Shown here: positions 11,625-21,616 of the stretch, piece by piece
Layout: each line of letters opens with the position of its first letter
How positions within the stretch are numbered: position 1 is the stretch's first letter
Origin: DATLSM01 sp963722965
Lineage (GTDB): Bacteria > Actinomycetota > Thermoleophilia > Solirubrobacterales > 70-9
DNA length: 64,000 nucleotides
Direction of reading: 5' to 3'
Assembly: GCA_963722965.1 (NCBI GenBank)
Contig: CAVROX010000010.1
Coordinates: forward strand, 18,949 to 82,948
Notes under the pieces: model-generated
What the model was told of the DNA's origin: nothing
Seen by the model: only the letters and a program-made list of their open reading frames with translations
Database searches by the model: none
Translations under genes and position numbers: made by a program

Positions 11625-13016
11625 CTAGGGGGTCGAGGAGTCCTCAGCGGGCGGCATCTCGGCCTCCGGCGCCGGTTCGGGCTCTGCTGGCTCCTGGGCC
11701 TCTGCGGGCTCAGTTTCGGTTACCGGCACCTCGGCGGGCGCTTCGACTTCCCCATCGGCGGGCGGCGCGGGGGCGGGTCCCTCGAGCGCCTCGACCGCCT
11801 CCGCGGACCCCTCTGGCTCCTCCGCCGCCTGTCCAGCCGCCTCGATCTGGTCCCCCAGGTCCCCCATCGGCATGTTCTGGTCCTCGACCCGCTTGATGCT
11901 GAGCGAGAGACGGCGGCGCTCCTCGTCGATCTCGAGGATCTTCACGTTGAGCGTGGCGCCCGGCTCGACCACCTCGCTGGGATTCTCGACGTGATGGTCG
12001 GCCAGCTCGGAGATATGGACCAGCCCCTCGACGCCGGGAAGGATTTCGACGAAGGCGCCGAAGGCGACGACCTTGGTCACGACTCCCTCCAGCACATCCC
12101 CCGGGCGGTGGGTGCTGACCACGCGCTGCCAGGGGTCCTCCTGCGTCTGCTTGAGGCCGAGCGAGATGCGCTGGCGATCGCGGTCGATGTCGAGGACTTT
12201 GATCCGCACCGTATCGCCGATCGCGACAACCTCCGACGGGTGGTTGACGTGACTCCAGGAAAGCTCGGAGATGTGGATCAGGCCGTCGATCCCGTCAAGG
12301 TCAACGAAGGCGCCGAAGTCGACGATGTTGGAGATCTTGCCTTCGACAACCTGGCCGGGGGCGAGGCGGCCGAGGATCTGCTCGCGGACCTCCTTGCGCT
12401 CCTCCTCCAGCACCGCGCGGCGGGAGAGGACGACGTTGTTGCGGCTGCGGTTCAGCTCGATCACCTTGCACTCGAGCGTCTGGCCCATGAACTCGTCGAG
12501 GTTGTGGACGCGGCGGATGTCGACCAGCGAGGCGGGCAGGAAGCCACGCACCCCGAGGTCGAGGATGAGGCCGCCCTTGACCACCTCGATCACGCTGCCC
12601 TCGACCGGTTCGCCCGACTCGGCCGCGGCCTCGATCCGGCGCCAGGCCTTCTCGAAACGGGCCCGCTTCTTGGAGAGGATCAGGCGCCCCTCGGCGTCTT
12701 CCTTGGTGAGAACGAGGGCGTCGATATCCTCGCCCAGTTCGACCTCTTCGGCAGGGTCGACCGACTTGCGGATCGATAGCTCGCCGGAGGGGATAACGCC
12801 CTCGGACTTGTATCCGATGTCGACGAGAACCTCGTCCTTGTCGATCCGCACCACCTTGCCGCTGACCACGTCGCCCTCCTCGAAGGAGACGATCGTCGCA
12901 GCGTAGTTCGGCACCAGGTGGCCGTCAACCTCGAGCAGCAGACCGTTGGACCCCTCGACGGGGGTTCCCTCGGGCCCGGCGGCCGCAGGGGCAGTCAGTG
13001 TGTCGGTGGCGGACAC
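11625..13016 (-). CDS. rpsA: 30S ribosomal protein S1
   Basis: S1 binds mRNA on the small ribosomal subunit and helps initiation. There are four S1/OB-fold repeats (residues about 45-110, 135-200, 215-285 and 300-375). The last two are the most canonical, with FGAFVDLDGIDGLIHISELSW and FGAFVEILPGVEGLVHISEL. The last 90 residues are an acidic Pro/Ala/Glu tail, as in other actinobacterial S1 proteins. 463 residues matches the four-repeat actinobacterial form, not the six-repeat enterobacterial one. The start is GTG at 13016 with no clear Shine-Dalgarno. It is the promoter-proximal gene of the rpsA-coaE-slt-MFS operon. Confidence 0.96.
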   Translation of the reverse strand: MSATDTLTAPAAAGPEGTPVEGSNGLLLEVDGHLVPNYAATIVSFEEGDVVSGKVVRIDKDEVLVDIGYKSEGVIPSGELSIRKSVDPAEEVELGEDIDALVLTKEDAEGRLILSKKRARFEKAWRRIEAAAESGEPVEGSVIEVVKGGLILDLGVRGFLPASLVDIRRVHNLDEFMGQTLECKVIELNRSRNNVVLSRRAVLEEERKEVREQILGRLAPGQVVEGKISNIVDFGAFVDLDGIDGLIHISELSWSHVNHPSEVVAIGDTVRIKVLDIDRDRQRISLGLKQTQEDPWQRVVSTHRPGDVLEGVVTKVVAFGAFVEILPGVEGLVHISELADHHVENPSEVVEPGATLNVKILEIDEERRRLSLSIKRVEDQNMPMGDLGDQIEAAGQAAEEPEGSAEAVEALEGPAPAPPADGEVEAPAEVPVTETEPAEAQEPAEPEPAPEAEMPPAEDSSTP

Positions 13017-13111
13017 GGCGCAGAACTATTGCAGAAACAATTTCCCCCACCTCATTTGCCGCGCTGCGCTGCACTCATCCCTCCCAACCCCGCCGGCGCT
13101 CCTCCCTTTCG

Positions 13112-13135
13112 TGGTTGCGGTGTCGATACTGTCAA
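13112..13135 (-). promoter_or_regulatory. Candidate rpsA promoter, perfect -35 TTGACA
   Basis: On the minus strand a perfect TTGACA lies at 13135-13130 in the space between rpsA and the divergent oxidoreductase. No good -10 hexamer follows at 17 bases, so only the -35 is supported. A second option is CAATAG in the A/T-richer stretch nearer the gene (about 13024-13036). The rpsA leader would be roughly 90-110 bases. Confidence 0.3.
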
Positions 13136-13141
13136 CCCAAG

Positions 13142-14291
13142 ATGCCTGTGAGGGCGACAAAGCGCGGCCAGGAACGGACTCCGCTCGGCGGGGCCTATGA
13201 CGTCTTGGTCTGTGGGGCTAGCTTTGCGGGGCTCGCCGTGGCTCGGGAGCTGGCGGGCTCGGGGGCCGATGTCCTGATCGTCGACCGCTACCAGATCGGT
13301 GAGCGGCAGACCTCGGCTTGCGGAATACCGACTGCGTGGTTGCAGCGACTCGGGATGATGGCCGCCGAGCGCCAGCGATTTGACTCGCTCGTCATACACA
13401 CCCCCCACGGCGCAGGGCGCTACCGCCTACCGTGGACCTTCTCGACCTTTGACTACCGCGAGCTGTGCGAGCTGCTCTGGCGCGAGTGCGATGCCCGTTT
13501 GAGACGGCGAAGGTCAATGGCCGCAGCGCACCGGCCAACGGCGACGGGCTGATCGGGGTCCAGACCGACCGCGGCGTTCTCTCCTCCAAGCTTGATCGTA
13601 GACGCGCTCGGCTGGCGACGGGTGCTGGCCAGCGGCGACGGCTACCAGCCACCCGACGCACCGCTTTCCCGTGGGCTTGAGGTCCACCCCACGGTGCAGG
13701 CGAGGAGATGGAGATCTGGATCGACCGCCGCTACGTGCCGGCCGGCTATGGCTGGTCGTTCCCCGCACGGCGACGAGCTGCGGATCGGCATCGGCTCCTT
13801 TGACCCGCGCTTCCACGTCAGGGAGCACGACCGTATTGCTCGCCGAGGATATCGGCGAGGAGCCGAACGAGTACCAGGGCAACTGGATCCCCCACAAGCT
13901 GCGCCGAGCCACCGAGGGCGGGGTCTTTTTCACCGGCGACTCGGCCGGGCACTGCCTGCCGTTGAGCGCCGAGGGAATCAGGACGGCTCTCTACTTCGGG
14001 ATCGCGCTCGGCCGGGAGCTCCGCCGCGTAGTCGAGGGGCACCAGAACCGCGATGAGGCCGCCGCCCGCTACGCCCAGTTCAGCGACTCCCACGAGTGGA
14101 AGTTCCGCTCGATGCTGTGGGTCCAGCGGCTGATCCCCCGGGTTCCGCCGCGCCTACTCGGACCGCTGATCCGCCTGATGGCCTCCAAGCGCTTCGTCGA
14201 TTGGTCCTTCAACCACTACATGCGCGTCGCCCCGCCGGAGTTTGCCGGCTCCCCGAGGCCGGGTCTGCTGCTGGAATCCTCCCTTCCCTGA
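13142..14291 (+). pseudogene. FAD-dependent oxidoreductase (geranylgeranyl-reductase-like), broken by at least five frameshifts
   Basis: The N-terminus from ATG 13142 reads a Rossmann FAD site (YDVLVCGASFAGLAVARELAGSG ending in IVDR) and then RQTSACGIPTAWL. Homologous-looking pieces continue in changing frames: VNGRSAPANGDGLIGVQTDRG, IVDALGWRRVLASGDGYQP, EEMEIWIDRRYVPAGYGWSF, ELRIGIGSFDPRFHV, then GNWIPHKLRR with FTGDSAGHCLPLSAEGIRTALYFG, the second FAD motif. Shifts fall near 13497, 13590, 13692, 13770 and 13835. The first is a missing C in TTCGAG. The reassembled product resembles the FixC/geranylgeranyl-reductase flavoproteins. No stops lie within the correct-frame segments, so this may be an intact gene with sequence errors, not a decayed one. 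It is divergent from rpsA. Confidence 0.65.
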
Positions 14292-14567
14292 AAAGCTGAC
14301 CCGTCGATCAGGCTGAACAACCGCGAGACCGCTCAGCGGCGAACTGACCCGCAAATACCGGGACCCGGCCAACGATCCTGGGTGTGGGATATGAGCCTCC
14401 ATTTTTTCGAGCGCCGCCCGCACCCCCAAAGCGATCCTCGCCAAGGCGGAAAACGAGGTCTGAGCGAGGGTCATGGTCTTTGACCCAACCGATCTGAGCG
14501 GCTGACCTGGACCGCCACTGGCGAGGAAGGGCCGCCGACCTGCCCGCCCTTCGGCGAAGAGCGGGGC

Positions 14568-17190
14568 CTACTTCGCCTTCAGCCAATCCCGGCCGACCCC
14601 GACCTCGACCTCCAGCGGCGGGTCGAGTTCGTAAGCGCCGCACATCTCGCGGCGCACCAGCTCCACGGCCACCTCCATCTCCGCGGACGGCCCCTCGAAG
14701 AGCAGCTCGTCGTGGATCTGCAGGAGCAGGCGGGTCTTCATCCCGGCCCCCGCCAGCGCCCGGTGGCAACGGACCATCGCCACCTTGATGATGTCCGCGG
14801 CGGTCCCCTGGATCACCGTGTTGACGGCGAGCCGCTCGCCGAGACGGCGTGTGTTGAGGTTGCCCGAGCGAAGCTCGGGAATGGCACGACGGCGGCCCAT
14901 CAGGGTCCTCACGTAGCCGTCAGCCTGAGCCTGCTCGACCACCCGCTCGCGGAAGGCGCGCACCGCCGGGAAGCGCTCCAGGTAGCGGGCGACGAACTCC
15001 TCGCCCTCCTTGCGCGGGATGTTCAGTCGATCGGCGAGGCCGAACCCCGTTAACCCGTAGACGATGCCGAAGTTGACCATCTTTGCCTTTGAGCGCTGGC
15101 CGACGTCGACCTCATCGCGGGAGATATCGAAGACCTCGGCAGCGGTCGCGGCGTGGACGTCTTCGCCAGCACGGAAGATCTCCTTCAGCACCTCCTCCTC
15201 GGCGACCTCGGCGAGGACGCGCAGCTCCACCTGGCAGTAGTCGGCAGAGAGCAGCCGGGCGCCACGCTCGGCGACGAAGCATGCCGCGGACGGGCCTGCC
15301 CAGCTCGGTGCGGATCGGGATGTTCTGCAGGTTGGGGTTGGTGCTCGAAAGCCGGCCGGTGGCCGCCGTGGTCTGGTTGAAGGTCGTGTGGATGCGGCCG
15401 GTCTTTGGGTCAATCAGCTCCGGTAGGGAGTCGAGGTAGGTGTTCTTCAACTTGGTCAGCTCGCGCCAGGACTCGATCTTCTCGACGATCTCGTGCTCGT
15501 CGCGGATCTGCGCGAGAACGCGGGCGTCGGTCGAGAAGCCGGTCTTGCCCCGCCGTTTGCGGCTCAGGCCGAGCTCCTCGAAGAGTACCTGGCCGACCTG
15601 CTGGGGGGAACCGATCGTGAACTCGTGGCCGGCCAGCTCGAAGATCTCCATCTCCAGGGTGGCGATCCGCTCACCGAAGCCGGCGCCGACCTCGGCGAGG
15701 CGCCCAGCGTCGAGCTTCAAACCCTCCCGCTCCATCGCCGCCAGCACCTGGACCAGTGGCAACTCAACCTCGTGCAGCAGCGCCTTTAGCTCCAGCTCCT
15801 TCAATCTCGGCCCCTGGATCTCGGCGAGAGCGGCGACCAAGCGCGCCTCCGCGGCCGGCTCGAGGTCCGCCTCGCCCTCCTCGCCGAGTGAGAGCTGTCC
15901 GTCGTCGTGCTCTCCCCCCTTCTCCCCATCGCTGAGGATGCCAATTCCGCCGTCGGCAGCCAGCTCGGTCAGCTCGTAGGTCCGGCGCTGGGGCTCGATC
16001 AGGTAGGCGGCGATCATCGTGTCATGGCCGAGGTCCAGCTGGACACCCTCACGGGCTGCGGCGGCGAGCAGCCCGTGACGGCCGCCGCCGAGAGACTTCG
16101 CGTCGTGGGCCAGGATCGGATGGCCGACCAGGCCCAGGGCCAGCTCCTCCTGCCTCGCCTCGCCGGTCAGCACCTGCTTCTCGGCGGCAGCGGCCCAGCG
16201 ACGACCCTCGATCGCCAAAGCCAGCGGGCCGCTCGGCAGCTCGGCCGGCGTTCCTTCGACGGCCTCGACTTCCAGCTCCCGGGCAACGCTTCGGCCCGGC
16301 ACCGCCTCGCCCTCGGGCAGCGCTTCTTCCAGCCGCTCCATCACCGCCCGCAGCTCGAATTCGCGCATGAAATCGCGCAGGAGTCCCCGGTCGGGCTCGG
16401 CTGTCAAGGTCGCGCCGAGGTCGACCCCGGTCTCGATCTCGTCGATCACCGTTGCCAGGCGCTTTGAGACGCGGGCCTCATCGGCGTGCTCGACCAGGTT
16501 CTGCTTGCGCTTGGCGCCGGAGATCTCGTCGACGTTGGCGAGGACCTCCTCCAGCGAGCCGAAGCGCCGCAGCAGCTGGGAGGCGGTCTTCTCGCCGATC
16601 CCCGGGACGCCAGGGATGTTGTCTGAGCTGTCGCCCTTCAACCCGATCAGGTCGGGCACCAGCTCCGGCGACACCCCGTAGCGCTCGATCACTGCCTCGC
16701 GGTCATAGACCTTGGTCTCGGTGATACCGCGCGAGGTGCTCATCACCCGCACCCCCTCGCCGACGAGCTGGTAGACGTCGCGATCGCCGGAGACGATCAT
16801 CACCGCGATCCCCTCCTCCCGCGCCTTCCTGGCGAGCGAGGCGATCACGTCATCGGCCTCATAGCCCTCGACCTTGACGTTTGTGTAGCCGAACGCCTCG
16901 ACCAGGGGCATCAGGTGCGGCCACTGCTCAGACAGCAGGTCCGGGCGCGGTGGTCGTTGGGCCTTATAGAGCTCGTAGGCGACCTCCCGACCCGACATCC
17001 CGGCGTCCCAGGCAACGATCACACCCGCGGGCCTGTGCTCGGCGATGATCTTGACCAGCATCGAAGCGAGCCCGTAGATCGCGTTGGTCGGCCTCCCGTC
17101 GCTGGTCCCGATCGACTCCGGCAGCGCAAAGAACGCCCGATAGGCGAGCGAGTTCCCGTCGATCAGGAAGAGCTCGCCTCCGTCGTCCAC
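14568..17190 (-). CDS. polA: DNA polymerase I, with one frameshift
   Basis: PolA fills gaps in repair and removes RNA primers. The N-terminal 5-prime nuclease domain (residues about 1-290) is complete, with DGNSLAYRAFF, VEGYEADDVIA, SGDRDVYQLV and KGDSSDNIPGVPGIGEKTA. The 3-5 exonuclease region (about 310-480) lacks the catalytic DxE motifs and is probably inactive, as in Taq-like enzymes. The polymerase part has TTAATGRLSSTNPNLQNIPIR, then motif A (DYCQVELR), the KAKMVNFGIVYG O-helix and motif C LLQIHDELLFE. The frame breaks at about 15285 by an extra G in GTCCGCGGCATGC; removing it gives 873 residues. The GTG start shares one base with the previous stop. Confidence 0.94.
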
Positions 17191-17621
17191 TACTGCAGCA
17201 GCTCCGGCCCCATCGCCTCCTGGGGAATCTCGCGCACGTAGAAGCGGCTGCGGCCAATCTCCTCCTCGGCGACGCTGATCACCGCCGCGTGGGGTCCAAC
17301 CGTAGAGAAGGCGAGGTTGGTGCCCAGGGAGACGACTATTCGCTGGTCGGCACCCTCGACGCTGCCAGGAGGACGGCCGGCCTCGAACTCCATCGTGAAC
17401 TCTTCGCCGATCAGCTCGCCGTCGGGGCCCTGGACGTGAAGCGTGAGCTGGTGGCGATGGTTGGTCTCGCTCCAGGGCACGTCGACGGCGAGGGCGATGC
17501 TGAAGGCGTATTCGCTCGGTAGCGAAGGCAGGCGCAACTCGTTCCAGCCCGCGCCGAGGGCGTAGACCTTGCCGTTGATCGCCTCGCTGGAGTCGGCGAG
17601 GATGAGGAAACCCAGGTTCAT
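17190..17621 (-). CDS. DUF6941-like protein
   Basis: A 143-residue predicted cytosolic beta-rich protein starting at ATG 17621. Its opening NLGFLILADSSEAINGKVYALGAGW and the spaced beta strands (HQLTLHVQGPDGELIG, RIVVSLG) resemble the DUF6941 family, whose role is unknown. There is no signal peptide or membrane segment. Its TAG stop shares a base with the polA GTG start, so the two are probably co-transcribed. The frame is open upstream to 18083 only as a shadow of the divergent malic enzyme gene. Confidence 0.7.
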   Translation of the reverse strand: MNLGFLILADSSEAINGKVYALGAGWNELRLPSLPSEYAFSIALAVDVPWSETNHRHQLTLHVQGPDGELIGEEFTMEFEAGRPPGSVEGADQRIVVSLGTNLAFSTVGPHAAVISVAEEEIGRSRFYVREIPQEAMGPELLQ

Positions 17622-17705
17622 TGCAGCCCCGATCCTAGTTCGTCGCGGCGACTCCGCCGTGGGCGGAAGCGGGCTGATCGGAGGAATCTGATTCGATAGC
17701 CACTG

Positions 17706-19172
17706 ATGGCGGTTAGCGCTCAATACAGCGTCACGATCCGGGTTGAGCTCGACGCGCGGCAGGAGCCGCTCGGAAAGCTGACGGCGGCGATCGCCCAGGC
17801 GGGCGGCCAGCTGCAGGGGGTAGACCTGGTGCCGGGCGCCGGGCCCGAGGGCAAGCGGGTGCGGGAGTTCACGATCGACGCGGCCGATCGGGAGCACTGG
17901 GAGAAGATCTTGCGGGCGATCGGCTCGACCCGCGGCGCAAGGGTGCTCGACTACGTGGATCGCACGATGCAGATGCACCGCGGGGGCAAGATCGAACTCC
18001 ACAACAAGTACCCCCTGAAGACCCGCGACGACCTCTCGATGGCCTACACCCCGGGCGTCGCTCGGGTCTGCCAGGACATCCACGCCGACCGCGCCAAGGC
18101 CTTCGAGTACACGATCAAGAAGAACACGGTCGCGGTCGTCTCCGATGGCAGCGCCGTGCTCGGCCTCGGCAATATCGGACCGGAGGCGGCAATGCCGGTG
18201 ATGGAGGGCAAGGCGATGCTGTTCAAGGAGTTCGCCGCGGTCGACGCCTTCCCGATCTGCCTCGATACCCAGGAGGCCGACGCGATTGTCAATGCGGTTG
18301 AGCTGATCGCCCCCACCTTCGGCGGGATCAACCTCGAGGACATCTCCGCTCCGCGCTGCTTTGAGATCGAGGACAGGTTGAAGGAGTCAATCGACATCCC
18401 GGTCTTCCACGACGACCAGCACGGAACCGCGGTGGTGACGATGGCGGCGCTGTTCAACGCTCTGAAGATCGTCGGCAAGCCAATCGAGGAGCTGCGCGTG
18501 TTGGTCGTCGGGCTCGGCGCGGCCGGGGTCGCCGTGACCAAGATGATGCTCGCCTCCGGTGTCACCCACATCGTCGGTTGTGACCGACGCGGCGCGCTGT
18601 CAACCGAACGCGAGGATTACGTCTCGGGGGAGATGAGCGGGATCAAGCGCTGGTACGCCGAGCACACCAACCCCGAGAAGCGCGCCGGCCAGCCAGCCGA
18701 CGTGATCGAGGAAATGGACCTCTTCATCGGCCTCTCCGGACCGGGGATCATCCCGCCGCAGGCGCTGGGCAAGATGCACGAGGACGCGATCGTCTTCGCG
18801 ATGGCCAACCCCAACCCCGAGGTGATGCCCGAGGACGCCGCCCCCTACGTGCGGATTATGGCCACCGGGCGCTCGGACTACCCCAACCAGATCAACAACG
18901 TGCTCTGCTTCCCGGGCATCTTCCGCGGCGCCCTCGACGCCGGCGCGCCGCGGATCACCGAGGAGATGAAGCTGGCCGCGGCAAAAGGAATCGCCGAGGT
19001 GGTCACCGATGAGGATCTCTCCGAGGACTACATCATCCCCAGCGTCTTCAACCGCGAGGTCGCGCCGAAAGTCGCACAGGCCGTGGTCGAGGAGGCCAAG
19101 CGCGCTGGCCTCGCCCGATTCAACGAGGAGACTGGCACCTTCTCGACCGTGGAGGCCGCCCCGCCATCGTGA
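17706..19172 (+). CDS. NAD(P)-dependent malic enzyme with N-terminal ACT domain
   Basis: The enzyme oxidatively decarboxylates malate to pyruvate. Residues about 5-85 form an ACT regulatory domain, suggesting allosteric control by a small metabolite. The catalytic part follows from LHNKYPLKTRDDLSMAYTPGVA, with the metal-binding and active-site blocks KKNTVAVVSDGSAVLGLG, FHDDQHGTA and the NAD-binding LVVGLGAAGVAVTKM. NNVLCFPGIFRGALD is also present. 488 residues agrees with ACT-fused prokaryotic malic enzymes. It is divergent from the DUF6941 gene and overlaps the next gene by GTGA. Confidence 0.93.
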   Translation: MAVSAQYSVTIRVELDARQEPLGKLTAAIAQAGGQLQGVDLVPGAGPEGKRVREFTIDAADREHWEKILRAIGSTRGARVLDYVDRTMQMHRGGKIELHNKYPLKTRDDLSMAYTPGVARVCQDIHADRAKAFEYTIKKNTVAVVSDGSAVLGLGNIGPEAAMPVMEGKAMLFKEFAAVDAFPICLDTQEADAIVNAVELIAPTFGGINLEDISAPRCFEIEDRLKESIDIPVFHDDQHGTAVVTMAALFNALKIVGKPIEELRVLVVGLGAAGVAVTKMMLASGVTHIVGCDRRGALSTEREDYVSGEMSGIKRWYAEHTNPEKRAGQPADVIEEMDLFIGLSGPGIIPPQALGKMHEDAIVFAMANPNPEVMPEDAAPYVRIMATGRSDYPNQINNVLCFPGIFRGALDAGAPRITEEMKLAAAKGIAEVVTDEDLSEDYIIPSVFNREVAPKVAQAVVEEAKRAGLARFNEETGTFSTVEAAPPS

Positions 19173-20083
19173 AGGTCCTCGTAACTGGAGCCAGCGGCTT
19201 CATCGGGCGCGCCCTCTGCGACGCCCTCTTGGTCCGGGGGGAGGAGGTTGTCGGGTTGACCCGCGACCCCGAGCGGGCGCGCGCCACCAACCCGAGGGTG
19301 GCCTGGTATGGCTGGGAGCCGACCCTGGAACGGCCTGCAGCCACGGCCTTCGATCGGGTCGACGGGGTCGTCAACCTGCTCGGCGAGAAAATCGACCAGC
19401 GCTGGACCGATGAGGCCAAGCGCCGAATCATCGAGAGCCGGCGCACCGGCACGCACAACCTCGCGGCAACGATCGCCACGCTGGATCGCAAGCCCAAGGT
19501 GATGGTCAGCCAGTCGGCGATCGGCTACTACGGCGACCGTGGAGCGACGATCCTCGACGAGTCGGCCGATTCAGGTGAGGGCTTTGACGCAGAAGTGGCG
19601 CGGGAGTGGGAGAAGGCGGCCCATGAGGTAGAGAGCGCGGGCGTTCGGCTGGTCATCCTTCGCAGCGGCCAAGTGCTCGACCCAAACTGGGGCCTCCTCA
19701 AGCAGCTGCTGAGACCGTTCAGACTTGGGTTGGGCGGGCCGCTTGCCGGCGGCGGGCAGTACGTCTCCTGGGTTCACCTCGATGACGAGGTCGGCATCAT
19801 CCTCTGGGCACTGGACGATGCAAAGGTGAGCGGCACGATCAACGCGACCGCGCCCCATCCGGTGACAAACGCGGTCTTCTCGAAGGAGCTCGGCGAGGCG
19901 CTGGGGCGGCCGGCCGTGCTGCCGATTCCCGGGCTCGCGCTGGACCTGATCTACGGGGGTGAGTTTGGACGGGTTCTGAGGGGGGGTCAACGGATCGTCC
20001 CGCGGCGGGCGCTTGACCTCGGCTACCGGTTCCGGCATCCGGATTTGCAGGATGCCCTCGGGGATCTGCTCAAAAGCAGATGA
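19169..20083 (+). CDS. TIGR01777-type NAD-dependent epimerase/dehydratase (YfcH-like)
   Basis: A 304-residue extended SDR protein. The N-terminus has the nucleotide motif VTGASGFIGRAL; residues DGVVNLLGEKIDQRWTDEAKRRI and SQSAIGYYGDRG are hallmarks of the YfcH/TIGR01777 group. The C-terminal DUF1731 region has the shape expected of that group (LPIPGLALDLIYGGEFGRVLRGGQRIVP). The physiological substrate is unknown for most members. The GTG start at 19169 overlaps the malic enzyme stop, implying translational coupling. Confidence 0.88.
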   Translation: MKVLVTGASGFIGRALCDALLVRGEEVVGLTRDPERARATNPRVAWYGWEPTLERPAATAFDRVDGVVNLLGEKIDQRWTDEAKRRIIESRRTGTHNLAATIATLDRKPKVMVSQSAIGYYGDRGATILDESADSGEGFDAEVAREWEKAAHEVESAGVRLVILRSGQVLDPNWGLLKQLLRPFRLGLGGPLAGGGQYVSWVHLDDEVGIILWALDDAKVSGTINATAPHPVTNAVFSKELGEALGRPAVLPIPGLALDLIYGGEFGRVLRGGQRIVPRRALDLGYRFRHPDLQDALGDLLKSR

Positions 20084-20087
20084 TGCG

Positions 20088-20546
20088 TTAGCCCAGCGCC
20101 TCTCGAACCGAGGCACGGGACGCGGAGCCCGCTTCCCGCAGCGCGCGCAAGAGCCGCGCCATGGCGATCTTGCCTGAGCTGTCGTTGATGGCGGGGATCT
20201 CGGCGGATTCAAGGATCGGCGCGGAGAAGCGCTCAGCGAGAGGGTCGCTGGGTTGCAGGTAGCCGATCGTGGTCGAGTCCTCGCTGGCCCGTCGGGCGTT
20301 GGCTCCGATCCTGGCCAGGCTCGGCTTGCCTGCCCTGCTGGGATTTGGAAGACAGACGGCGCGGACCATCACCTTGCCGGCCCGTCCGTTGCTGCGGGCC
20401 AATTGCTCGCGGGCAGCCGCGCACAGCGGCGCGACGACGTAGGCCGAGACGGTCGCTCCCCTCGTCACCCCCCCCTCCCCTCCGCCGCAGCCCGCGAGCG
20501 CCAAGGCGCTCGCGCAGATGAGCATCGCGATTTGGGTGCGGCGCAC
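20088..20546 (-). CDS. Small lipoprotein, partly like a type 1 periplasmic binding fold
   Basis: A 152-residue protein with a type II signal sequence: hydrophobic ICASALALAGC ends in a lipobox with Cys at residue 20 (counting from GTG 20546), followed by a Gly-rich linker. The start could instead be the ATG seven codons in. The mature part contains TTIGYLQPSDPLAERFSAPILESAEIPAIN. That reads like the segment of branched-chain amino-acid binding proteins where the ligand lobe reports an existing source, but the protein is far too short for a complete binding protein. The function is unknown. It is convergent with the epimerase (4 bases apart) and divergent from the phosphofructokinase. Confidence 0.6.
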   Translation of the reverse strand: MRRTQIAMLICASALALAGCGGGEGGVTRGATVSAYVVAPLCAAAREQLARSNGRAGKVMVRAVCLPNPSRAGKPSLARIGANARRASEDSTTIGYLQPSDPLAERFSAPILESAEIPAINDSSGKIAMARLLRALREAGSASRASVREALG

Positions 20547-20572
20547 GGGCGGCGATCATAGACTCGGGCCGG

Positions 20573-21607
20573 ATGCGAATCGGGGTGCTGACAGCGGGGG
20601 GTGATTGCCCGGGGCTGAATGCGGCGATCCGTGCGGTCGCGCGGGCGGCGATCGAGAACGGCGACGAGGCTGTCGGCATCCGCCGCGGCTACCGCGGGCT
20701 GGTCGAGGGCGAGTACCTGCCGCTGGACATGCGCGCCGTGGCCGGAATCCTCCCCCTCGGGGGGACGATCCTCTCCACCTCCAGCTTCGAGCCGATCCGC
20801 GAAGGCGCGGTCGAGCGCGTCCAGCGCGCTTTCGCCGGACAGGAGCTCGGCGCGGTGATCGCGATCGGCGGCGAGCACACGATGGAGATCACCCACCGCC
20901 TGCACGCCGATCACGGCCTACCGCTGATCGGCCTGCCAAAGACGATCGACAATGACGTCGGCGGCACTGACTTCACCTTCGGCTTTGATACCGCCGTGCA
21001 GGTGGTCACCGACGCGATCGACCGTCTCCACACCACCGCGCAATCCCACGACCGGGTGATGGTGGTCGAGGTCATGGGCCGCAACACCGGCTGGATTGCG
21101 GCCTACGCCGGACTCGCCGGCGGCGCCGATGCGATCGTCATCCCGGAGCTGAGAACGCCGGTCGAGGAGCTCGCCGCCGGGATCCTCCGCCGCCATGACC
21201 GCGGCAAGGACTTCTCAATCGTCGTCGTCGCCGAGGGAGCGAAGCTGGCCTTCGCCGGCGGCGAGGAACGGCTGATCCAGCCGATCGCCGAGACCGATGA
21301 ATATGGCTATCCGCGGTTGGGCGGGATCGGCGCCGCCCTGGCGAGCGAGCTCGAGGATCGGACCGGGTATGAGACCAGGGTGACGGTGCTCGGTCACGTC
21401 CAGCGCGGTGGCACCCCGACCGCCGTCGACCGTATCCTCGCCACCCGCTTTGGAGTTCACGCCTACGAAATGGCAAAGGCGGGCGAATTCGGCATGATGA
21501 CCGCGCTGCGTGGTTTCGAGCTGGTCGCGATACCGCTCGAGGAGGCCACCCACGTCAAGCGGGTCGACCTCGCGATGCTGGAGATCGCGCAGCGGTTCTT
21601 CAGCTAG
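20573..21607 (+). CDS. pfkA: 6-phosphofructokinase, group III type, donor specificity unclear
   Basis: A 344-residue cytosolic enzyme phosphorylating fructose 6-phosphate. TAGGDCPGLNA binds the donor phosphate, PKTIDNDV holds the catalytic Asp, VMGRNTGWIA and GHVQRGGTP contact fructose 6-phosphate. The donor loop reads AIGGEHTM (residues 97-104). Actinobacterial enzymes usually have GGEGT (ATP) or GGEDT (pyrophosphate); here the discriminating position is His102, next to Lys123 in PKTIDND. The donor is therefore not predictable. The gene is monocistronic, starting at ATG 20573 just 26 bases from the divergent lipoprotein start, with no evident Shine-Dalgarno. Confidence 0.9.
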   Translation: MRIGVLTAGGDCPGLNAAIRAVARAAIENGDEAVGIRRGYRGLVEGEYLPLDMRAVAGILPLGGTILSTSSFEPIREGAVERVQRAFAGQELGAVIAIGGEHTMEITHRLHADHGLPLIGLPKTIDNDVGGTDFTFGFDTAVQVVTDAIDRLHTTAQSHDRVMVVEVMGRNTGWIAAYAGLAGGADAIVIPELRTPVEELAAGILRRHDRGKDFSIVVVAEGAKLAFAGGEERLIQPIAETDEYGYPRLGGIGAALASELEDRTGYETRVTVLGHVQRGGTPTAVDRILATRFGVHAYEMAKAGEFGMMTALRGFELVAIPLEEATHVKRVDLAMLEIAQRFFS

Positions 21608-21616
21608 AGCCCAGCG

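Noticed and set aside
13142..14291. Programmed frameshifting in the flavoprotein gene
   Set aside because: At least five shifts of mixed direction, no slippery heptamers, and identical kinds of shift in unrelated essential genes make sequence error more likely.
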